A stretch of 64,000 bases of DNA from Aradus depressus (Eukaryota > Arthropoda > Insecta > Hemiptera > Aradidae): positions 30,298,908-30,362,907 of the forward strand of contig OY759219.1 in assembly GCA_963662175.1 (NCBI GenBank). Direction: 5' to 3'. The position numbers were made by a program, and so were the translations under genes. Of this stretch, positions 1 to 10,034 are shown in pieces. Numbering within the stretch: position 1 is the first letter of the stretch; each line of letters opens with the position of its first letter. Under the pieces are notes generated by a model that searched no databases, was not told the origin of the DNA, and saw only the letters and a program-made list of their open reading frames with translations.

Positions 1-283
1 GGCATTCAGAAAAATCATATATTCGTATAATCCATTTCCTGGCCACCCAGATTTCTTCTTTTTACTTCTGAGAAATGCATTGGATCAAAAATTAATTTGT
101 CTAATGCCATAGTCATTAGTATTGTTGTGATAATTTTTTTTTATGTGGTCAGATGGCAAAAAAATGTAGAAAAACAGTTTAAATCACAAACCGCCGGTTG
201 TCATTTTGTAGATAGTGTCGCCCCGAAAAGAATGGCATCTTGTACGTTCATCTATGTTCAATAGGTTTCACGGCATCGTTTAC

Positions 284-507
284 GTAACTACGAGGTCATA
301 TCGCCTACTACCAGAGCGCTCTTTCGTCGAAAGAGCTAGACTCTACTGTGAGAGTACAAAATTTTGCCTACACAGATATATTCACCTAGGGCAAGGGTCT
401 TTAACGAGTACCTGACATCGTACAAGTTCGGGACTATCGCTTAATGTACCATCCGAAGGACGGCGTGCTCAACATTTTTTTGACCTCCCTGAAAAATCGA
501 AGGGTAT
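284..507 (-). repeat. SINE-1 copy, 5' and 3' truncated
   Basis: On the minus strand this matches the SINE-1 body: the AAGCACGCCGTCCTTCGG-like block, the CCTAGGTGAATA block, and the TAGTAGGCGATATGACC block. The tRNA-like head is missing and the 3' tail is cut at the 'tagttac' position. A small inverted duplication (TCTTTCGTCGAAAGAGCT) replaces the usual CCACCAGAGTGACGAAAG stretch. The sequence from 1 to 283 is AT-rich with no gene that I can see. Confidence 0.8.
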
Positions 508-647
508 CTGTTGGGTTTTTTCGACTCCGCGGAATTATTTGACCTAGAAATATGAAGTAATAATAATAATATTTATTTCCGTTAAAATAATATAAAATTC
601 CTAATATTCATAAATGCAGTAGATACTATTTAATTTTTGAGTATAAT

Positions 648-813
648 ATGAGGGCGCCTGCAGATACTCGTTAAAGGCCCCCATCCTAGGTGAATAAACC
701 TAGATAGGCAAAATTTAGGACATCCAAAGTAGAGTCTGGCTCATGTCCACCAGAGTCAAAGAGCGCGTTATGGCCTCATAGTTAAAGCCCGGGCATGAGT
801 CATAATTATTAAC
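648..813 (+). repeat. SINE-1 copy with internal deletion
   Basis: It begins with the SINE-1 head start (AGGGCGCC) and then jumps directly to the 'actcgttaaag' part of the body, so most of the tRNA-like head, including both promoter boxes, is deleted. The 3' end GCCCGGGCATGAGTCATAA is intact. A pol III transcript is unlikely from this copy. Confidence 0.75.
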
Positions 814-1224
814 TACTATTTATTTTATTATTATTACTCTAATTAAAAATATTTAATACTTACGTTTTTTCAAGATAATTCTTCTTTCACGACAATATTT
901 AGGAGCGACTACGCGCCTCTTTCTTAGATCACAAAGTGCCCTAAAAAATATTTTAAAAAATATGTTTTTTTTTTCAATGGCCATTGTGATGGGAGTCCAA
1001 AAATAAATTGTTTACTCTCGGGTTTTATTTGCTTTTGGATGAAGTGGGTTTTCACATCAAAGGGAGTCGGTTTATTTCAGATCTACACTGAAAATTGTGT
1101 CTATTTAGACTTTTAGTTGACATGACAATAAATGAAGCCATTATTTTTTTTGTCATTCTTTACAGTGTTATTTAAAAATGTGGGTCATTCTTTGTTTTAA
1201 TTCCTTGGCTATATGATGTATGGA
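814..1224. other. AT-rich stretch, no gene seen
   Basis: Homopolymer-rich DNA between a SINE-1 copy and a family B block. I see no open frame, RNA gene or repeat boundary that I can support. Confidence 0.5.
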
Positions 1225-1685
1225 GAAATTTATGTAATCCGTTAGAAATTCGATGTTGATTCTTCACTGGAATCTAATTTCATCCAGATTACAAATATAA
1301 TGAAAATATTGACATGAAATTTTATATGTGTATCCAGAACCAAAGAGAAGGGGATTATCTCAGATTTACTAATAACTACCGAAGTAATGAATGTAACGAC
1401 TCGAAATTTAGTATGAAACAGAAGTTACTGAATATGATATTAATTTTCAACCAAGTCATCTTAATATAGACATAGAATGAGAGCAAATTCCATTCATTCG
1501 AAGTATAGGGGAAGTTATGTTATATCAAAAAAAATGATAAGAAACAATTCTGTATCTGTGATACTCCCGATAGAATGAATAGATCGACACGAAATGTTAA
1601 ATTAAAATTCAAAACCTAATAAAGGTAACGATATAATGAATTTAAATTTCATTGATGGGGACAGGAATAAGATACCAATTTTAAA
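1225..1685 (+). repeat. Family B repeat, decayed
   Basis: Two degenerate modules with the family signatures: 'gttagaaattcgatgttga' (head), 'gacatgaaattttatatgtg' and 'ataactaccgaagtaatgaa', followed by a second head at 'gaagtataggggaagttatg' near 1500. Family B is interspersed, does not encode a recognisable protein, and I cannot assign it to a known superfamily. Confidence 0.6.
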
Positions 1686-1752
1686 TTGTTAAAGTTAGTT
1701 TTTTAGATAGTTTTTATGTATGTTTATTTAATTTTTTTAAATCTTATCTATT

Positions 1753-2033
1753 AGGTTTTATGACTTGGGCTTCAACTACGAAGCCATATCGCCTACTACC
1801 AGAGAGCTCTTTCGTCACTCTGGTGGACATGAGCCCGACTCTATTGTGGGAGTCCTAAATTTTGCCTACCCTAAATTTTTATTCATCTAGGGCAGGGGTC
1901 TTTAACGAGTATCTGGACATCTTACAGGCTCGGGACCATCGCTTAACGTCCCATCCGAAGGACGGCGTGCTCAAGTTTATTTTATCTTCCAGATAAAATA
2001 AACTAAGGACCTCGGTTGGGTTTCGAACCCACG
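1753..2033 (-). repeat. SINE-1 copy, 5' truncated
   Basis: Minus-strand SINE-1 running from the 3' tail (TTAGGTTTTATGAC on the plus strand) to the B-box side of the head (GTTTCGAACCCACG near 2025), where it stops. A short duplication of the 'agataaaataaac' hairpin arms is visible near 1985-2000. Confidence 0.85.
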
Positions 2034-2117
2034 CTAGCAAATATAAATAAAATCTGTAAGAGATCAGAATATATGTTATTTTACAATCTGTGAAACTGAG
2101 TTTTTGCATAAACTGGT

Positions 2118-2205
2118 TGATGGTTTTTGGATTGAGAGCAAAAACTTAGTTGATTAATTGACTCTGGGGAAGTTAATTGCCGGTGATTAACCGACTTTTC
2201 GTTTT
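2118..2205 (+). repeat. Family B tail fragment
   Basis: Matches the conserved 3' part of family B: GAGAGCAAAA, TTGATTAATTG, CTCTGGGGAAGTTAATTGCC and the terminal hairpin region GGTGATTAACCGAC followed by T-rich sequence. From 2206 to 2700 I see only AT-rich DNA with long T runs. Confidence 0.65.
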
Positions 2206-2700
2206 ATCATAGAATTTTTTATGAAAATTAAATTAATTTCGTTGATACATTTCTACAAAGTTATTATTATTAATATATAATACAATTAATTCTTATCATT
2301 ATATAATATACAAATTATTTTACTCAGAAGTAAAGATGGAATCAGTAAATATTAACATGTTGGTTGGTATAGCTACCGATTATCGAACCAACCTCTACCA
2401 TAATTCTATTTATGTGTTCTGGTATGGGCTGTAAGTTCTGAACTGTGCCTGCCACTGAGACCTCTTTATTGGTCTTTAACTTCCCCCATTCAACTTACAA
2501 GGAAAGGATACAATGTCGGGGTCACGCCAAATGTAAGAAGACACGTGTCTCACCGTCGCAAAAATTTTTAAAAATTTCTTTTTGGCCACATTAGGTTTTT
2601 TTTTTTTTTCGGTGTGTGTTTTACCGATCGAGGAGTTCTCTACTTCATTTTTTTTTTTTATCCAGATTTCAGAAAAAAATTTTTCGTGTTGATTTTAGCA

Positions 2701-3872
2701 GTGAAATGATAAAAAAAATTTGAAAAAAACAATTTTTTTTCCAAGAGAACATGGTCGGGAAAATTTTTTTCATGAAATCGGTTCAACGGTTGTTTTTAAG
2801 CTGAAATTTTATTTTTTACTATTTTATTCTCGTTCTTCTGATAGCACTAAATGTTCTCTAAAAAACAATTATTTTCACTTTTTACGGCTTTCCTTGAATA
2901 CATTCTAAAATAGGCAGTTAGCCTTAATAGTCTTTTTTATTTTAGGTAAACATTGCACCGCCGTGAGGAGTTTTTTGGGAGAGATCTTAAAATTTCCGCG
3001 CGTATCGTTGTTGTGATACGCACGACGATGGTGCGTTCACTAAACTCTCATATTTCGCTAATTGGCAACATTCGTTGGAGTCCAAACTTTATTTATTTAC
3101 ATATTCACAACTGAACATTTGTCACTAGTAATTGTGATGTTGATATGTGGCAAGTGTGTGGCTGTACTGCTGAGGTACGTGACCGAAGAGGAGTCCAGGC
3201 TAGTCCTGAAGCAGATTTACCTCAATATCCCATTTGTACCCTCTGTTATCAGGACATGATATCAAAATCATCACGCCAATCCACTTATTTTACAATTATC
3301 CACGAACACTCTCCCCACAAATCCGGCACGACGTCTCAAGCGAGCATGGCAGAGGGATCTGCTTCAGGACTAGCCTGGACTCCTCTTCGGTCACGTACCT
3401 CAGCAGTACAGCCACACACTTGCCACATATCAACATCACAATTACTAGTGACAAATGTTCAGTTGTGAATATGTAAATAAATAAAGTTTGGACTCCAACG
3501 AATGTTGCCAATTAGCGAAATATGAGAGTTTAGTGAACGCACCATCGTCGTGCGTATCACAACAACGATACGCGCGGAAATTTTAAGATCTCTTCCAAAA
3601 AACTCCGCACGGCGGTGCAATGTTTACCTAAAATAAAAAAGACTATTAAGGCTAACTACATATTTTAGAATGTATTCAAGGAAATCCGTAAAAAGTGAAA
3701 ATAATTGTTTTTTAGAGAACATTTAGTGCTATCAGAAGAACGAGAATAAAATAGTAAAAAATAAAATTTCAGCTTAAAAACAACCGTTGAACCGATTTCA
3801 TGAAAAAAATTTTCCCGACCATGTTCTCTTGGAAAAAAAATTGTTTTTTTCAAATTTTTTTTATCATTTCAC
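2701..3872. repeat. Large inverted repeat (516-bp arms, 140-bp spacer)
   Basis: The left arm 2701-3216 and right arm 3357-3872 are reverse complements over their whole length. I count only about five to ten differences by eye, for example near 2910/3660 and 2975/3600. The spacer is 3217-3356. Each arm has the same 516-bp length and the match stops abruptly at both ends (GTGAAATGAT outside, GCAGAT inside). The right arm contains an AATAAATAAA run near 3475. Short frames of 52 residues are repeated in both arms because of the symmetry; I do not recognise them. Transcription through the locus would give a long hairpin RNA. I found no matching target-site duplication. Confidence 0.9.
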
Positions 3873-3875
3873 CGT

Positions 3876-3923
3876 GGGGGGGGGGGGCGTGCCCACCCCT
3901 GCCCCTCCCTCCTAGCTACGCCA
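3876..3923 (-). mobile_element. hAT-type terminal fragment (possible)
   Basis: On the minus strand it reads TGGCGTAGCTAGGAGGGAGG followed by GGCAGGGGTGGGCACGCCC. This is the typical look of the ends of hAT elements related to ZMYM1-type transposases (CAGTGGCGTAGC...). The last bases are altered (CCAACG in place of CCACTG on the plus strand). Only this end was found; the opposite end may have been removed when the adjacent inverted repeat formed. Confidence 0.4.
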
Positions 3924-3984
3924 ACGGCATTGATATGACACAACATTTAGAAATGTTTCAGACGTGAGTATGTAAGTCAATCAT

Positions 3985-4535
3985 TGATTTTTATTCGAAT
4001 CGTTTTGGAGGGAGAGCAAACACTTAATGGTGCTTGGAATGTCGAGTAATTTGTTCTCTCCTCACGCATTCAGACAGAACGAAATACTTTCCGAAGTTCT
4101 TCTTAACGACCAGAAGCTGAAGGTAACAATCAGAATACGTTATTACTTAGAGCCAACGCGCCGACGAGAGGGTTAATGTAGATCGAAGTACCTTATAATG
4201 GGACCTTAACTATGAACGGAATAGGAATAGGATGAAGAAAAAAGTCTTCGTTGAATCACTGGTTATGTGCTTCCCCAGCAAGAGTTCATTAATTATGTTT
4301 TCGCTCTCCCTCTAAAGCTTTTGTATCGATATATTCATAACAGCAATTATTAAGGTATCTAAGTCTCCCCTCTTCTCTGGTCCTTAGGTTTGGAATTTAT
4401 AAAATTTCATATCGATGCATTCATCTTATTAGCAGATATTCGGAGTTTTGAGATGAGCTTCCTCTGGATTCCCCTTCTCCTTTTCGCCTGATTTCACTGA
4501 AAATTGATAGGTATAGATTCTTGTAGATTTTTGAA
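3985..4535. repeat. Family B, opposed partial copies
   Basis: A plus-strand tail piece (GGAGGGAGAGCAAACACTT, about 4000-4050) is followed by unique sequence and then a minus-strand piece (4265-4535) with CTTCCCCAG, TTCGCTCTCCCTCTAAAGC, ATCGATATATTCAT and CTGAAAATTGATAG. The two are separate partial insertions. Confidence 0.6.
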
Positions 4536-4551
4536 CTTATAGTTAGTTATT

Positions 4552-4846
4552 ATCGCCTACTACCAGAGCGCTCTTTCGTCACTCTGGTGGACATGAGCCC
4601 GACTCTAGTGTGTGAGTCCTAAATTTTGCCTGACCTAAATTTTTATTCACCTAGGGTAGGGATCTTTAACGAGTACCTGACATCGTACAGGCTCGGGACC
4701 ATCGTTTAACGTCCCATCCGAAGGACGGCGTGCTTAAGTTTATTTTACCTCCCAGACAAAATAAACTAGAGCCTCGGCCGAGTTTCGAACCCACGACCTT
4801 GAGCTCAAAAGGCAAGCGCGCATACCATTGAGCTACCGGCGCCCTC
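4552..4846 (-). repeat. SINE-1 copy, 3' truncated
   Basis: The whole tRNA-like head is present: on the plus strand it ends ACCATTGAGCTACCGGCGCCCTC and contains GTTTCGAACCCACGAC (B box, reverse complement). The last ~40 bases of the element and its tail are missing. Confidence 0.88.
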
Positions 4847-4899
4847 TTTAGAACTTATATATAAAATGTCTCGATATAGAGAGAAATTTTTTTTTTTTC

Positions 4900-4998
4900 A
4901 TTTTTAAGATCACAGGGTCGGAAAACATGAAATTCCGGTGGAAAACTCAACATTCCATAACATCCTCTATACTTCGTATGCCAGAAGAAATTAAATGT
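4900..4998 (-). repeat. Family B head fragment
   Basis: Contains the reverse complement of the family head: GGTCGGAAAACATGAAATTCC, AACTCAACATT, then CCTCTATACTTCGTATG. It is truncated on both sides. Confidence 0.6.
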
Positions 4999-5126
4999 GT
5001 TGATTTGGGGTGGAACACCCCTATATAAGTTTGAATTTGCATTTAGATAATTCCATTAAAAATGTTGCAAATTCGGTTAATAATAAAAGATAGTTGACCT
5101 GCTACGATTTTTGAAAAACGAAATCG

Positions 5127-5467
5127 AAAAATGTAGAAGTAATTCGAGGTTCTGTCGTGTAAATAAAAATTCAAAATTTGGCCAACGTTTCGACAACTAT
5201 TTATTTCCTTCTTCAGGACCTTATAATTACTTGAGTGGATGTGCGTGGTGAAGGTGTTGTGAGTTTGTGTCCAATTATGGTCACCGTAGCTCTATACTGG
5301 ACACAAACTCACACATCCACTCAAGTCATTTTAAGGCCCTGAAGAAGGAAATAAATAGTTTTAGAATTAGAAACGTTGGCAAAATTTTGAATTTTCTTTT
5401 ACACGACAAAACCTCTATTTCCTTCTACATTGAAAAGATACTGTCGACTCTATTAATCATTACAAAA
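5127..5467. mobile_element. Hammerhead-like inverted-pair element (family C), older copy
   Basis: Two inverted arms (about 5136-5260 and 5295-5460) face each other around a short loop. The minus-strand arm at 5180-5220 has a hammerhead-like core: GGTC, CTGAAGA, one extra A, a GGAAA/TTGTC-type hairpin, GAAAC, GTT, GGCC, so that GGTC can pair with GGCC as stem I. The plus-strand arm (5334-5382) carries a 6-bp insertion next to the GAAAC box. The same family with a clear target duplication is at 36387-36657. An imperfect AAATCGA match flanks this copy, too weak to call a duplication. The 82-residue frame across the arm is a by-product. Confidence 0.7.
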
Positions 5468-5519
5468 AATCGAAGAAGTAAATTTTTTCTGAAATTTGTA
5501 AATACAAAACATTAGCTTG

Positions 5520-5860
5520 ATAAAATTATATGAAGACAAGGATGAACATTTGGTGTTAATGCCTTGGATATAAAAAATAGTTTATTGTTTTTTTATTATA
5601 AATAATAACGGAAACACTATAGAAATAAAATGTTTAAAAAAATCCTTGAATTGAAAATTAAAGAAACATTTAACACATCCATTTATTTATAAGGATGAAA
5701 AATGTATGAACATCCGTGACGAATTCGTTTACAGAAATACGTTCTCTGTAATTAATTACTGAATTTGGTGTGTTAAATCCTAGTAATTTAAAAACTGTAT
5801 TAATTGATTTCTAGTACCAAATGTTTACATTTCGACTTACGTATTTTTTACATTCCCAGC
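5520..5860. other. AT-rich stretch, no gene seen
   Basis: No supportable feature; simple AT-rich DNA between the inverted-pair element and a family B head fragment. Confidence 0.5.
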
Positions 5861-6090
5861 TAGTATAGGGGAAGTTATGAAATTTGTAAAAAATTCGTTA
5901 AGTTTTTATTAGTTTTTTCTCAAACATTTTTTTTATTCGTTTTTTCTCAGTAATGTGAATCAACGGCAATGTATTTTCGACGTCACATAATTAATCCATT
6001 ATTTTTTCGGCTTCGGAATCCTCATACTAAATTGTACGTCGATATAACGCTCATCTGCTGCAGCAGGGACTTAACTCAAAAACTGTGATT
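5860..6090. repeat. Family B fragments
   Basis: A plus-strand head start (TTCCCAGCTAGTATAGGGG, 5855-5880) and, near 5995-6090, minus-strand module pieces (TCGGAATCCTCATACTAAAT and TGTACGTCGATATAAC). Both are degenerate. Confidence 0.45.
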
Positions 6091-6119
6091 TTCCAGGAGG
6101 AACAATGCAAATATTTGGC

Positions 6120-7115
6120 GTGTAATAACTTGATGAGTTTATTCGACAATAACTTATCAGTATGTTTTATTGAAAGAATACAATGTAAAAGAAAAGAAAT
6201 GTACCGTAACAGGGGGAGGTTTCTCCCTTAACCTCATAACTACCCTTACTTTGAATTATGACATTCTTGAAGAAATAATTGTGTTCTCGACGAGCATGTA
6301 TCGTTCTAGCCGCTAGTATATGTGAGAATGGTTCTTCCTATGCCCACAACTCAAAAACGCCCATTTTTGAGCGATGTCGTTGTTAGAGCAACTGAGCGAT
6401 ATTTTGACTGTTACGGACGAACCAAGGGACCTTTACTGCCAATCGGAGAACCTTATTTTCAAACTTCCTTATTTTGTTAATGTTTGTTTTGCTGGCCTTC
6501 AGCCAGATACGGCAAGCGTATGTGAGCAGTGGTCGTACTAGTGAGGTGTACCTACATTCGGGTTTGTGGTGTGTTTCTGTTGATGAGTGGGTATAAGTAT
6601 ATGCCCAGATATCTGACCGTTTGGTCATTGGGTGTCCAATGTATATCTGTATTATTGACCTGAATTCTACGAAGTGAGTAAACTTTGGCCTCCATTTTTG
6701 CAGCATTGAACTTCAAGTTCTACCTGTCGAACCACTCTCACACTCTCCACACTCCGTCGAAGAGCCACTGCTGCCAAAGGCAAATCCTGTTGTTGAGACA
6801 CAAGCATCGTATCGTCGGCATAAGTAGCCAACAGTGTAGATCGGTCGTACAGTGGCGAGCGGTTGAACAGTAGGGGACTTAAAGTATCTCCATGTGGTGT
6901 ACTCCGGATGGTATCGACGTCTTCCCACTGACGGAGGACCTCTCTCTGACCTGAAACGTCCGCTCAGAAAGAAACCCCAAGATGATCCGTTGCAGGTTCA
7001 TTGGAACTATCGTCCTCCAAAGCTTGAAGATAATTCCGCGTGTCAGACGCTGTCGAGTCCTGTCGAGTAGTCCTTCCGGTGACTCATTACTAAAGCGGAC
7101 GAAGGGATGCACTGG
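6120..7115 (-). pseudogene. Jockey-like non-LTR retrotransposon remnant, RT domain
   Basis: Reading the minus strand, 7112-6879 gives a reverse-transcriptase segment including FLSERTFQVR and a decayed IPSGV motif. After a frameshift, 6900-6713 encodes LSPLLFNR and the catalytic motif TYADDTMLVS. After another shift, 6706-6383 encodes the RT C-terminal stretch RPLLTYACRIWLKA ... NKVLRLAVKVPWFVRN. Such elements copy themselves by target-primed reverse transcription. The tail from 6380 down to about 6120 looks like a 3' UTR, with CAATAAAAC as a possible poly(A) signal. At least two frameshifts make it non-functional. Element class is from motif recognition; the exact clade is uncertain. Confidence 0.8.
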
Positions 7116-7127
7116 TCTAAACTCAAT

Positions 7128-7215
7128 ACTTTTTCAACAAAATCAATAATTAATTGACTCTGAGGAAATTCATTGCTGGTTGTCACTGACAACTTTACTG
7201 ACTACCCAATTTGTT
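7128..7215 (+). repeat. Family B tail fragment
   Basis: TTAATTGACTCTGAGGAAATTC ending in the GGTTGTCACTGACAAC hairpin region; diverged. From 7216 to 7850 the sequence is AT-rich without a supported feature. Confidence 0.5.
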
Positions 7216-7866
7216 TTTCTAATATAATGTTCAATATGTAAATGACAGTCTTTTTACTTGAGCATTTAAAATAATTCAACTGACTAGCCGTTCCTTAAAA
7301 AAATTTTAAAATAAAATATTTAAATACATCTATTATTTAAATAAGATCAGTTATTTGTCTGGGATAAATATTTTATTCATGAGCGAAATTATAAGTTTTG
7401 TGTATGAATGATGTATCATATAAGATAGCAGGGCTGCTACTGACAAAAAGACCATTTTCAAATATTCAGTACAAATATGAACCGTTTACGGTCTAATCTA
7501 CTCTTTCAAAAAGTATCATTTTCGAAAATTACCATCCCATTAGCCTGCCGAAGAAGAGGGTGGGAGGTATAAAAGACCAAAAAAAATTTTTTTTGAATAA
7601 TTCATGAGAAAATTATACAAATATTTTGGGGTTTATTATACAAATCTGAGGGGGGCCTTGATGGAAACCTCAAAGTATTGTGTATAAAGAAATTATGGTT
7701 GGCCTCGTTTTCTTAAATGATGATTTTACTGAATTTACGATTTCCTCGCTGTAATATCGTAAAATACATATATTTCAATTTTGAATTTTTTAAAATTACT
7801 ATTTTAATATTATTCGTTTGGTTATCTCAAATCTGACTCTTTCAGTCATTTCTATAGAGATAGAAG

Positions 7867-8210
7867 AGGGCGCCGGTAGCTCAGTGGTATGCGTGCTTGT
7901 CTTCTGAGCTCAAGATCATGGGTTTGAAACCCGACCGAGACCCTTAGTTTATTTCATCTGGGAGGTAAAATAAACTTAAGCACGCCGTCCTTCGGATGGG
8001 ACGTTAAGCAATGGTCCCGAGCCTGTACGATGTAAGGAACTCGTTAAAGACCCCTGCCCTAGGTGAATAAAAATTTAGGGTAGACAAAATTTAGGACTCC
8101 CACAGTAGAGTCGGGCTCATGTCCACCAGAGTGACGAAAGAGAGCTCTGGTAGTAGGCGATATGACCTCGTAGTTAAAGCCCGTGCATGAGTCATAAAAC
8201 CTAACCTAAC
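7867..8210 (+). mobile_element. SINE-1, full-length copy with target-site duplication
   Basis: A complete tRNA-derived SINE of 344 bp. Its head GCGCCGGTAGCTCAGTGGT has a pol III A box and GGTTTGAAACCCGACC near 7920 a B box; the body has the AAACTTAAGCACGCCGTCC and CCTAGGTGAATAAAAATTTA blocks, and the tail is CATAAAACCTAACCTAACC. Exact 15-bp direct repeats CTATAGAGATAGAAG flank it at 7852-7866 and 8211-8225, showing recent retrotransposition. SINEs need LINE enzymes in trans; which LINE serves this one is not evident. It sits inside or beside an older SINE-1 fragment at 8218. Confidence 0.95.
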
Positions 8211-8217
8211 CTATAGA

Positions 8218-8325
8218 GATAGAAGGCCGAAAGTTAAGACCCTTAAGTTTTTTATCTGGGAGGTTAAAAAACCTTGAGCATGCCGACCTTCGGATGGAAC
8301 GTTAAACGCTGGTCCTGACCCGTTT
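8218..8325 (+). repeat. SINE-1 fragment (older copy)
   Basis: Contains ATCTGGGAGGTTAAAAAACC, GAGCATGCCGACCTTCGGATGG and TGGTCCTGACCCG, diverged from the consensus, with no head or tail. The younger copy at 7867 inserted immediately upstream. Confidence 0.7.
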
Positions 8326-8329
8326 TTGT

Positions 8330-8735
8330 CTGTCTGATATCCGTGAACACGATTACTTCCGACACGAAATTTGATATGTGTATCCAAAACCCCATATAGA
8401 GGATTCTCAGCCAAATCGGCCAAAGGCAAGAAGGGAATTGGGGAGACTTAACACAAAAAAACTCATTTATTAATGAATGTATCGGATACGAAGTGTAGTA
8501 TGAGGATTCAGAATTCCCTGAACGTGATACAAGTACTCTAATAACTGCCAATGTAATGAATGTATTGACACGAAATTTTATTTGTGAATCCAAAACACCA
8601 TAAGGACGAGATTTATCATTTTGCATCCAAATCGGCCCAATAGGAGGGGGGTCAGAGGAAGGGGCCTAACTCAAAACCTCTTAAAACTGTCCATGTAATG
8701 AATGAATCATCACGTAATTTAGTATAAACACTCAC
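8330..8735 (+). repeat. Family B repeat, several modules
   Basis: Three successive modules: each has a CACGAAATTT..TATGTG core, a TCCAAAAC(C/A)CCAT segment and a GGCCAAAGG or CGGCCCAATAGG purine-rich segment, separated by ATAACTGCCAATGTAATGAATG. Long minus-strand open frames here arise from the repeat composition and are not supported as genes. Confidence 0.7.
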
Positions 8736-8736
8736 A

Positions 8737-8890
8737 CGACAAGAACTCAACAGACGATATGGTCTTTTGAGACAACTACTCGGATCAAAATCAAGACTAT
8801 CTCTTGAGAACAAACTTACAATTTACAAAACAATAATAACGACCTATAATGGACATACGGACTGGTATAGGTCTCAGACGAGAGTTCCAA
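8737..8890 (+). pseudogene. Jockey-like RT C-terminal fragment
   Basis: Frame starting at 8737 reads RQELNRRYGLLRQLLG, SKSRLSLENKLTIYKTII, then decays (TTYNGHTDWY). This corresponds to the stretch of Jockey-clade reverse transcriptases just before the TYGxxLWG motif. It is too short for a conventional open reading frame call and has no 3' end here; it is 5'- and 3'-truncated. Confidence 0.75.
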
Positions 8891-9660
8891 CATTAACAGA
8901 ATGCAATCTTTTCAGTCAAACTACCTAAATTGTCATTTCTCCTTTTTTTGTCATCATCAAAGACCTCAACATTCCTTATGGCCATGACCAAATCCAACTC
9001 CGCTTCAACAAATTCCATTCCAAGTTGAATACCCATCCCAATCCTGTCGCTCAGCGCATGTCCTCATCTCGACCAACTTCCAATTTTCGTTCGATTTCGA
9101 CCAAAATCTAATCAGATCTAAGTTAGAACATGTGACCCCTTCATTCCTAATTTCAAGTTTATAGCTACAATCGTTTTTGCGGTAGAGAGCTCCGCAACAT
9201 TTCAATCACATACACGGAATAATACAAGCCCCAGGCGCTATGGAATAATACAAGCGGAGCTATGGAATAATACAAGCGCTCGGGCTATGGAGGAGCGAGG
9301 TGTGATTCATAGCAAATTATCTGTTGAGTCTCACTGAACAGTAGTTAGAAAGGAGCAGCAATGCTAGGCTGAACTAGTTTATCATTCTAGACAGACAGTA
9401 TATTGGAGGGAGTGCTGATTGTGAGTGGAGTCAGGGTGAACTAGCTGCAGGCAGAGGCCCCCCAACTAATAAATACGATATTACCCCAGGGACGAGGGAG
9501 TGCGTTCTATTTCCCTTCTGACTCCCTTAATTCGGTCTCGACTCTCAGTTTTCTCAATACTCTGTCTACTATTAACTTTCATACTCATAAATAAGGATAA
9601 CTGTATTAATATTGTTTTATTCAGTTTTATATCGCACCAAGAAGACAATTTACAAATTAT
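8891..9660. other. Unassigned; includes a small tandem repeat
   Basis: Mostly unassigned. At about 9214-9300 the phrase CTATGGAATAATACAAGC recurs three times with diverging spacers, a short local tandem duplication. The frames of about 65 residues here have no recognisable motif. Confidence 0.45.
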
Positions 9661-9661
9661 A

Positions 9662-9848
9662 TCGCATGCATACTACCAGATCGCTCTTTCGTCGCTCTGG
9701 TAGATATGAGCCCGACTACTGTGGGAGTCTTAAATTTTGCTTACCTATGCTACTCGTCTTTAACGAGTTCCTTACATCGTACAGGCTCCGGACCAACGCT
9801 TAACATCCCATCCGAAGGACGGCGTGCTGAAGGTTTTTTCACCTCCCA
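9662..9848 (-). repeat. SINE-1 copy, partial
   Basis: Minus-strand body with CATCCGAAGGACGGCGTGCT and TACTACCAGATCGCTCTTTC; both the tRNA-like head and the tail are absent, and the CCTAGG block is shortened. Confidence 0.75.
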
Positions 9849-9896
9849 AAAATTGAACAAATACATAAACTAGAATTGTATAATTGTCTTTTTATT

Positions 9897-10030
9897 TTTT
9901 ATTTCCCCAGCTATAAGAAGTAGAGGGGAAGTTACATTATCGGACAGAAATTCGAAGTTGAATTTCCATGGAATTTCAAGTTTTTCAAACCCTCAACTCC
10001 AAAAAATACAAAAGTCTTCCTCAGCCCGAA
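9897..10030 (+). repeat. Family B head
   Basis: Starts TTCCCCAGCTATAAGAAG, AGGGGAAGTTACATTATCGG, CAGAAATTCGAAG, then becomes unique. This is the conserved start of the family. Confidence 0.7.
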
Positions 10031-10034
10031 CTAT

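Noticed and set aside
2720..3853. Pair of identical small genes in the inverted repeat
   Set aside because: The identical frames in the two arms are a result of the palindrome; the peptides are low-complexity or unrecognised.
7866..7945. Stand-alone tRNA gene
   Set aside because: The A and B boxes are present, but the sequence is the head of SINE-1, repeated many times and joined to the SINE body; the acceptor stem does not close as a tRNA.
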